Of a DNA stretch of 64,000 nt, positions 56,504 through 64,000 are shown in pieces. Positions within the stretch are counted from its first letter, which is position 1, and each line of letters opens with the position of its first letter. The stretch is taken from the NCBI GenBank assembly GCA_006176705.1, contig QRFJ01000049.1, forward strand, positions 930,001 to 994,000, in the 5' to 3' direction. Both the position numbers and the translations under genes were made by a program. The DNA is from Cocos nucifera. Lineage: Eukaryota; Streptophyta; Magnoliopsida; Arecales; Arecaceae. Under the pieces are notes generated by a model. The model ran no database searches, was not told where the DNA came from, and saw only the letters and a program-made list of their open reading frames with translations.

Positions 56504-59500
56504 ATGTCTGCGTCCAACCCACTGGCACGTATCCTAGACACACATAGACTGACTGGACCCAATTATAAAGATTGGCTCAGGAACTACAAAATTGTTTTGG
56601 GTTCAGAGAAGTTAACACATGTTTTGGACCAGGACCCTCCCACCTTACCAGCTCGTCCATCCACTGAACAGAGAGCGTCTCTGGAAAAAATGGATTGACG
56701 AAGACAATAAGGCCAGATACTACATGTTGGGCTCGATGTCTGATGAGCTCCAGCGCCAACATGAAGATATCGGGACTGCTCGCCAAATGTTGGCTCACCT
56801 GCAGGAGATGTTTGGTGAACAGAGTCGCGCAGCCAAATATCAAGTCACGAAATGACTTTTTAAGGCTAAGATGCGTGATGGGCAGTCAGTCCAAGATCAC
56901 TGTCTGACAATGATCAAGGACATGGAAGAGCTTGAGAAGCTCGGTGTGAAGTTGGACTTGGATTTGCAGAACGATATTATTCTGCAATCCTTGACTGATG
57001 CATATGGGCAATTCATCATGAATTACCACATGCATAAACTTCAAAATTCCTTGGCCGAGTTGATGAATATGCTGGTTACCGCTGAGCTTTCTATGAAAGG
57101 TTCTAAAGGCTCAGTTCTTGCTATGGAACGGACTTCTTCCAAAAGAAAGTCTTATGGAAAGAAAAAGAAGTCTGTGAAAAAGCAAAAGGTAGAAGGATCA
57201 AAGAAGAAGAAGGCAGAACCGAAGAAGAAGGTCGATGGCAAAGGAAAGTGTTTCCATTGCAACAGCGACGGCCATTGGAAGCGGAACTGCCCTACTTACC
57301 TGGCCACCCTAAAGAACAAGAAGGAAGGTCCTTCTGGAGGTATGCTCGTTATTGAGTCTAACCTTACGGTTTCTTCTGCATCCAGTTGGGTGCTTGACTC
57401 TGGTTCTAGTGCTCATCTGTGCACTTCTATGCAGGGTCTTGAGGATAGCAGGAGGCTGAGGGATGGAGACATGATCCTACGCATCGGTAATGGAGCAAGA
57501 GTTGCTGCAGTAGCCGTGGGAACATACCCTCTTCGCGATTACCATCTGGTTTAGACTTAGTTTTAAAAGACTGTTATTATGTGCCTGCAGCTAGCAGGAA
57601 TTTGATTTCTGTTTCATGCTTAGCACAAGAAGGTTATGTGATCACCTTCTTTAAGGACCATTGTAACATTCTTTATGAAAGAAATAAAATTGCAAATGGT
57701 TTCCTTATTAATGGTCTTTATCAGTTGCATATTGATGTACCTGTTTTTAACTATCGAGCAAAACGTGTGAATGCCAAACGACCTAGGGATAGTCCAAACG
57801 ACAGATATCTATGGCACCTGAGATTAGGTCATATAGCAGAAGATAGGATTAACAAATTGGAGAAAAATGGGCTATTGAGTCCATTGACTTTTGAGTCATA
57901 TCCAACTTGTGAATCTTGTCTTCAAGGCAAAATGACTAAACTCCCTTTTGTTGGACATGGGGAGAGGGCCACAGATCTCCTTGCCCTAGTACATACTGAT
58001 GTGTGCGGCCCATTCGATGTGCCGGCTAGAGGCAATTTTGTCTACTTCATTACCTTTACCGATGATCTGTCTAGGTATGGGTATGTGTATCTTATGAGAC
58101 ACAAGTCTGAAGCCTTTTGAAAAGTTCAAAGAATTCAGACATGAAGTAGAAAAACAAACTGGAAAACCCATTAAGGTTCTTCGATCAGATCGAGGAGGTG
58201 AATACCTTAGCCGGGAATTCCTAGACTATCTTAAGGAAAATGGCATAGTCTCTCAATGGACTCCACCAGGAACACCTCAACTCAACGGGGTTTCAGAACG
58301 GAGAAATCGGACTCTATTGGATATGGTTCGATCCATGATGAGCTTCACAGACCTCCCAGATTTTCTTTGGGGACATTCATTATTAACTTCAATCTATTTA
58401 CTGAATAGGGTTCCCTCTAAAACCGTTCCTACCACACCGTATGAGATATGGCACGGTAAGAAACCAAGTCTGAGTCATCTCAGAATTTGGGGTTGTCCGG
58501 CTTATGTCAAAAGACAACAAGCGGACAAGTTAGAGTTTAGGTCCTTTAGAGCTCGATTCATAGGATATCCTAAAGAGTCATTAGGATACTATTTCTACAT
58601 TCCAGAAGACCACAATGTGATTGTGAGTCGACATGCCATATTTCTTGAAAAATAGTTTATTCAAGATAGTGGCATTGGAAAGCAGATTAAGCTTGATGAG
58701 AAAGTCTCACAAGCAGAAAGAGCTAAGGACCAAGTGGAACCAAATCAGGTTGAGCCAATAAGAACACTACCTCCTCCACCTCGTAGATCGGAAAGAGTTT
58801 CCCGTCCCCCTGAAAGATACTTAGGTATTATTTCAGAGGATGTAGAGGAAATGTTCCTCATAGGTAATGGTGCTCATGGTGATGATCCCAAAACCTACAA
58901 CGAGGCGATATCAGATATCGACTCCGAGAAATGGCTTGAGGCAATGAAGTCAGAGATCGACTCGATGCACTCAAACCAAGTCTGGACCTTGGTAGATCCA
59001 CCAGAAGGTATAGTACCTATTGGGTGTAAATGGATCTTCAAGAGAAAGATTGGTGCAGATGGGAATGTGGAGACATTCAAGGCTAGACTGGTGGCAAAAG
59101 GTTATAGTCAACGTGAAGGCATTGACTATCAGGATACCTTTTCCCCGGTAGCTATGCTAAAATCCATCCGCACATTGCTTGCTGTTGCAGCCTATTTCGA
59201 TTATGAAATATGGCAAATGGACGTGAAAACGGCATTCCTAAATGGATATCTTGAGGAAGATATCTATATGGAACAGCCGCTAGGTTTCACATCCAGTGAT
59301 ACTGATCACAAGGTTTGCAAGCTGCAAAGGTCCATATATGGACTTAAGCAAGCATCTCGGAGCTGGAACACTCGTTTCAATGATGTGATCAAAAAGTTTG
59401 GTTTCATCAAAAATGAAGAGGAACCATGTGTTTTCAAAAGGGTCAGTGGGAGCGCTGTTGTCTTCCTCGTATTGTACGTGGATGACATCCTCCTTATTGG

Positions 59501-60238
59501 GAATGATATTCCCATGTTGACATCAGTCAAGATGTGGTTGTCTAAGGAATTCTCCATGAAAGACCTAGGTGAAGCATCCTTTATTCTAGGAATTAAGGTC
59601 TATAGGGATAGACCGAATAGGATGCTAGGACTTTCACAGAAGATGTACATAGAGGAAGTACTAAAGAGGTTTAGTATGGAAAACTCTAAGAGGGGATTAA
59701 TACCCTTCAGACATGGTATTCATCTTTCCAAGAAGATGTGCCCCAGCACACCTGAGGAAATAGAACGCATGAGCAAGATCCCTTATGCTTCTGCAATAGG
59801 GAGCCTCATGTATGCCATGCTATGTACACGACCTGATATAGCCCATGCTGTGAGTGTCACAAGCAGATATCAGTCAAATCCAGGTGAAGAACACTGGACT
59901 TCTGTGAAATGTATCCTTAAGTACTTGAGAAGAACTAAGGATATGATGTTGGTCTTTGGTAATGGAGAACTCCAAGTCCAGGGATACACAGACTCGGACT
60001 TCATGTCCGATATAGATGATCGAAAGTCGACATCTGGCAGACTGTTTGTGCTGGAAGAGTTCCAAGCAAACGGTGATACCATCTCATCCGCGATTACCTT
60101 GAGAAAGGTTACGTTGAGGTCAAGAGAGTCAACTCCGCAGATAATGTGGCAGACCCACTTACAAAGCCGTTGGGCCAGCAGAAGATCGAAGCCCACCTTG
60201 AGAAGATGGGACTTAGACTTGTAGCCAATTGGCTTTAG
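56504..60238 (+). pseudogene. Copia-B gag-pol, recently broken
   Basis: Starts M-S-A-S-N-P-L-A-R-I-L-D at 56504, ends V-A-N-W-L-stop at 60236-60238. Gag to about 57330 with an intact CCHC knuckle C-F-H-C-N-S-D-G-H-W-K-R-N-C (57249-57290). Protease D-S-G-S at 57396-57407. Integrase about 57800-58650: W-H-L-R-L-G-H, C-E-S-C, H-T-D-V-C-G-P, D-R-G-G-E-Y. Reverse transcriptase about 58960-59600 with Y-V-D-D at 59475-59486. RNase H starts G-Y-T-D-S-D-F near 59985 but is interrupted near 60050 by an internal deletion that removes its catalytic centre, then resumes at Y-H-L-I-R-D. Other breaks: a shift near 56690, TGA 56853-56855, a shift near 57550, TGA 58118-58120 and TAG 58653-58655. Catalytic residues outside RNase H look intact. 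Confidence 0.92.
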
Positions 60239-60252
60239 GACAAGTGGGAGAT

Positions 60253-62556
60253 TGTTAGATATATGTGCCCTAGAAGCCAGAATTGGCTGACACTTGTAAT
60301 ACACTTCTAGGGGCAAAATTATAATTTTGACTATAATTAATGAAATGGGTTATTTTCTATCACACATGTGTATTTAGTGTCTGTGATACATCCTTTGAGT
60401 TAATGGTAATGATAATTCATATTTTCAAGAGTTGAAAATTTAAGACATGAATAATCATTATTAACTCATAAACAGCTCCCGACCATAGGATCATCACGAG
60501 GATGGTGATTGATCCGGAAGGTTGGTGTACGATCGCTTCTCTTTAGTAGATGAGTCTTGAGTCTACGGTGTGGAGACACCGGAGCGAGAGTACAGGTACT
60601 CGTTAGAGAACGAGGGCACTGAGCGTGACCACCTCGAGTAGTCATTAGGAAGTCTACCTTCTCGTCAATGACTGACTCGATGCTGCAGTAGTGTGTCTGG
60701 TTCTTTGACCTGAGATGCATCGGCAGTTCACCTTGAGGGTGTTATAGTTTGACTACACCATTACTCGGTCTCCTAGCCATATGGAACCCTGAGGTGTATG
60801 TTGGCTATAGCATGTTCATTGTAGGAACTGGATTGCATCAAGATGGGATCTATCTACCTCGGTGGTAGAGGAGCAGCCCTATGATGATGATCATGAGAAT
60901 CAAGTCCAGAAATCCATGGCCATGGCAGAGTGAAATAATAGAAAGAGTTTCTATTTAGATTTTCACATTGGACTCGAATCGAATGATTACATCATATGAC
61001 AGAGACTAGGGTTTGACGAGTTCACCTTAACCCTAATCTGATCGGGGCTCAAGATAGAAGAACTGAATCACACAGGTAGCTGCACCAAGAGGTTCGCATT
61101 CAGCTCTGATGGGTTGCCACCATATACTGCTAGGTGTCACTGGTGGATTTTGGGAGCAATTAGAATGATTTAGATGATCGATCATTCTAGCTGTTCGAAT
61201 CAGAAGAGTTCTGATCCATCGAAAGGAGTTTCGATGATGTCTATGATAGAGATCATGACATATCCCATTACCATACAGAACTGAACCTAACTGGGTCACA
61301 CAAACAAGGGTTTGAATCTGGTGATCATCAATTGAACTGATCTAGTTCAATTGATCTGAATGAGATTCAATTAGGTTCAAGGAAATCGTGCTAGCACTCG
61401 ATTGAACCTAACGTTCTTCTTTTACTATCATAAATAAGTTGTCCTGACTGAGCCAAAGGAGTTTGTGCTCAATCAGAGGCCTTCATATGGTCTGACTGGA
61501 GGTTGTCCAAGTCAGAATAGGTTGTCTTATTTGTAAGACATTACCTGCCATTTTTGGTCACCTGCCATTTTTGGTCACCTGCCATTTCTTGTTCTTTGAC
61601 TTTGGTCAAAAGTCTACCTTTGACTGGTCAAACGTTGACCATTGACCCTTTGACTTTTGACCACATGTCATGCACCTATTGGAGAGCTGGTGGGGGCTTG
61701 TCCCCCTGCCAGAACCTGGCAAGGAGAAGGGCGCACGCCAAGGGTGGCGTGAGCCCAAGTAGGAGGCGCCTAGGAGTCCTTGTTGGACAAGGACTCCACC
61801 TCCCTTTAGGATTCCAATTAGAGTTCTACTAAGAATCCAGTTTGACTGGTCTTAGGCGCCCTCTAAGGAGGAATCCAGGGGTCTCTTTTTCAACCAATCA
61901 GATTTAGATCTGATTTCACAAAGGGTTGTGATTGGTTGAGAGGAAGAGGAGTTGGATCACAAGAGGTCTATAAATAAGACCCTGCGCCCAACCCTAATCC
62001 TAAGTGAAAGTGAATTCAATAGAGATTTCCACGTCCAAGGCTGCCTCTCCCCTCCTTCTCCATGCCATACTCTCTTCTCCCCTTGCTCTCCACGTCCAAA
62101 AGTGTTTTGGACTTAGTTTGGTGCGATTCAGATCAAGGAAAGGCGATCAAAAGCAAGAAGGCTGCGCTGCTGCAAAAGGACGACTGCAGATCTTCAAAAG
62201 AGTTTTGAAGATCCTCCAGATCAGATCCAGATCTGATTTTTGGAGGTGTGATAGAGAAGAAGAGGTTCTCCAGATCCAACCCGAGTGGATACCGGTAGAG
62301 GCCAGGCGCTTGCGTGGCTAAGATCCAGAACCTTCCGCTGCAATCAGGATCATCTACAGGGTAATAGGATTACCCAAATTAGGTAAATTAAATTTGATTT
62401 AATTTATCTTATTTTATTTTATTTGTTAAAATAATAAGAATCAGATCTGAAACATATCAAGATCTGATTGAGATCAAGAGAAAAATTTTTGAAATATATC
62501 TCTTGATCTAATCAGATCTGAACGAACCTAGACCGGAAAATCAAGATTTCCCTTCA
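60253..62556 (+). repeat. 3' LTR of Copia-B
   Basis: Starts TG directly after the purine tract CAAGTGGGAGAT (60241-60252), ends CA at 62555-62556; 2304 bases. Near-identical to the 5' LTR. Confidence 0.95.
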
Positions 62557-63261
62557 TGTCAATCCTAGAAAATACATCTATATCGTATCTCAAAGCAATT
62601 AGTTTCGTGACTCCTCACTAAGACTATCGTGATTAAGATTTTGCTAAATTAAAATATAATTGAACATAGCTTCTGAAGTCAAAAGTAATCAATCACATCT
62701 TGATACACGCACCGACTCCATAAGTACTTGATTGTGTCCAAAAATCTTCCGTCATTGAATTAGAAATTCAGATAATCCGACATCAAAATACAGTGAGTTG
62801 CTTGTAAGTCACCATAGTGATCTCAGGTTGGAGAGATATTTATATCCATATTCTATCAAAACTAATCTTGATAGGAGAAAAGCTCCAGAGTTGGTCACGT
62901 TCAGTGCAGATGTACCCATACATCACACTTGCATGCCATATCAGTATCTCAACATTCCTTGGTTATGAGAATAATCAACCTATATGGCACACAATGATCT
63001 ATACTTGATAAATATTATCATCCTATATAATAACGTATCATTTGGTCGTAAACTATTTAAGGACTAAATGATAAATCCTTCTTTGTCGAATCTAGATAGT
63101 CCTAAGGACTTCATCACAACATAGAAGTTCATTAGAAGATAATAGAATTTATGATAAAAATATTAAAATAATTTTTATTAATTTATAATTCATATATAAT
63201 TATAAATATATGGCCTAATCGTCAACAGATTGACGATTGACTTTGGGACACATTTTCAATA
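62557..63261 (-). repeat. 5' LTR fragment of Copia-A copy 2
   Basis: Complement of the first ~703 bases of the Copia-A LTR (8019 to about 8721). It ends at the LTR start (TATTGAAAATG on -, from TGTTGAGAATG), followed by the GGGTT duplication. Confidence 0.88.
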
Positions 63262-63554
63262 GGGTTGGCTTGTCCCTGACCTATAAATCTCCTAACAAAG
63301 GACTAAGTGTTAGCAAAAATCTGATTTAAAGTCAATTTAAAAGCTAGTCAAAAGTTGGTTAAGTGAAATCGATGGATAGATAATCAACAATCGATCAACC
63401 AAAGTATTTATAGTCGCAGCGTAAAGCAAAGTTACACAACAAGAAATAAGTGCAAATAAAGTTTTTCATTACTAAGGATGAAGTTTACAAATGGATCTTT
63501 GGTCCTTACAAAATTCAAACTACAAGTTTCAAAAGATAGATAAAAGTACAAAGT
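63262..63554 (+). other. Gypsy/Tat spacer (right piece) with right target duplication
   Basis: 63262-63266 is the second GGGTT. The rest continues the Gypsy spacer ('GGCTTGTCCCTGACC') and has no open frame on either strand. Confidence 0.65.
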
Positions 63555-64000
63555 CTACTCGATGATCGGCTGCTCCGAGGGTTGATCGGAAATGGCTTCA
63601 GTTTCGGTCATCGATGTAGCATCCATCCATGGAGCGACTTCAGTCAGAGTAGCTCCCTTGTTCTCCGATAGGACTTCAGCAGCCAACTAGGAAGCCAAAT
63701 CCATCAGTGCGAAGGGACCCGATGTACTTTCGATTGGAGCTGTGAGAACTATAGAAATAGTTGGCTCGGTTGAAGCAAGAATGGTGATGGGAGCACCATC
63801 ATCCACTGGGCCCATGGATGATCTGTCATCTCTTTCCTCCTCCTTTTCTTTAGCATCGTCTCCTCCCTCTTTCTCTTCTTCAGCACCAGGGATGACGATG
63901 CTATTGAGGTCAAGGTCAGAAAAGAGCTGTTGGACAGCATCTCGATCATCGCCAAACCTGATCCAATAGGAAGCTTCACTTCCTTGAAGGATCAGGATCC
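63555..64000 (-). pseudogene. Antisense ORF downstream of Gypsy/Tat integrase (open at window end)
   Basis: Read on -, a frame enters from the window edge as Q-G-S-E-A-S-Y-W-I-R-F-G-D-D-R-D-A-V-Q-Q-L, then an acidic Glu/Lys run (E-E-E-K-E-G-G-D-D-A-K-E), then a Ser/Thr/Ala/Pro-rich tail ending E-Q-P-I-I-E at TAG 63557-63555. A single in-frame TAG (CTA on +, 63687-63689) interrupts it. Tat-lineage Gypsy elements are known to carry extra ORFs between integrase and the 3' LTR, often in antisense. I do not recognise the product; what is seen is the C-terminus. Confidence 0.6.

Larger units (their letters stand above)
52349..62556 (+). mobile_element. Copia-B: young Ty1/Copia LTR retrotransposon
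   Basis: The 5' LTR starts about 22 bases inside the gap and ends at 54625. Then come primer site, leader, gag-pol and a 2304-base 3' LTR (60253-62556). The LTRs are nearly identical by eye, differing by a few substitutions and 1-3-base indels, so insertion was recent. Domain content and the long LTRs suggest a Tork/Angela-type element, tentatively. It is inserted in the remains of Copia-A copy 2. The right flank starts TGTCA; the left flank is in the gap, so the target duplication cannot be checked. Confidence 0.93.
42808..63261 (-). mobile_element. Copia-A copy 2 (- strand), carrying nested insertions
   Basis: 3' LTR 42808-45343, gag-pol relic 45364-49316, part of the leader to 49676, then foreign DNA (49677-62556), and the first 705 bases of its 5' LTR (62557-63261). 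Both outer LTR ends have the same G to A change of the TG/CA termini. About 2 kb of 5' LTR and 1.4 kb of leader, including the primer site, are missing where the nested DNA lies. A deletion therefore accompanied or followed the inner insertions. Confidence 0.88.
35892..64000 (+). mobile_element. Ty3/Gypsy element of the Tat type, split by a 20 kb nested insertion
   Basis: The left part (35892-42807) has a 5' LTR, a primer-site-like region, gag and pol in the Gypsy order protease, reverse transcriptase, RNase H, second RNase H, integrase. The double RNase H marks the Tat lineage. It resumes at 63262 after the Copia-A insertion and continues past the window end, with an antisense ORF at 63555-64000. 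No 3' LTR is in view. All coding parts are decayed. Confidence 0.85.

Overview
This window looks like nuclear DNA of a flowering plant. It holds spliced genes with GT-AG introns, a photosystem I subunit gene, long AT-rich spacers and a large load of LTR retrotransposons. The overall character suggests a monocot, possibly a palm; that is inference, since no species-specific marker was tested. There is one 1000-base N gap (51349-52348).

Layout. (1) 1-10776: a decayed Copia element (Copia-A copy 1, + strand), its 5' LTR cut by the window start. (2) About 12.2-24.4 kb: a + strand gene with an RNase P Rpr2/Rpp21/SNM1-type zinc-ribbon domain. Its first intron holds a 4.2 kb gag-only LTR element (13503-17741) with a perfect ATTAT target duplication. 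A later intron holds a tandem TRIM-like repeat. Its 3' end is a series of near-identical-length phase-0 micro-exons (72 nt) encoding a 24-residue repeat. The conserved part of the frame is broken, most strikingly by TGA where the first zinc-ribbon cysteine is expected. (3) 26098-26852: an intact four-exon psaO gene. (4) 29332-34039 (- strand): an intact eight-exon gene for a 423-residue TLDc-domain protein with an MGN N-terminus, like MEAK7/EAK-7. A SINE-like insert lies in one intron. (5) 35892-64000: a nest of retrotransposons. The host is a Tat-type Ty3/Gypsy element (+). A Copia-A copy (-) is inserted in it at 42808-63261, flanked by matching GGGTT duplications 20 kb apart. Inside that lie an LTR fragment of the gag-only family, a reversed Copia-B LTR, the N gap, and a young Copia-B element (+) with nearly identical LTRs.

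The three host genes are separate transcription units with no evident functional link. psaO and the TLDc gene are clean. The Rpr2-domain gene is either decaying or mis-assembled at several bases.

The most unusual signals are: the micro-exon repeat array; the TGA at the zinc-ribbon cysteine; a consensus 5' splice site in the leader plus a 3' splice site just before the gag ATG, in two otherwise different Copia families; arrays of short hairpin units in the Copia-A LTR and in the gag-only element; and an antisense ORF downstream of integrase in the Gypsy element. Exon coordinates were worked out by hand from splice signals and frame continuity; no alignment or expression data were used.
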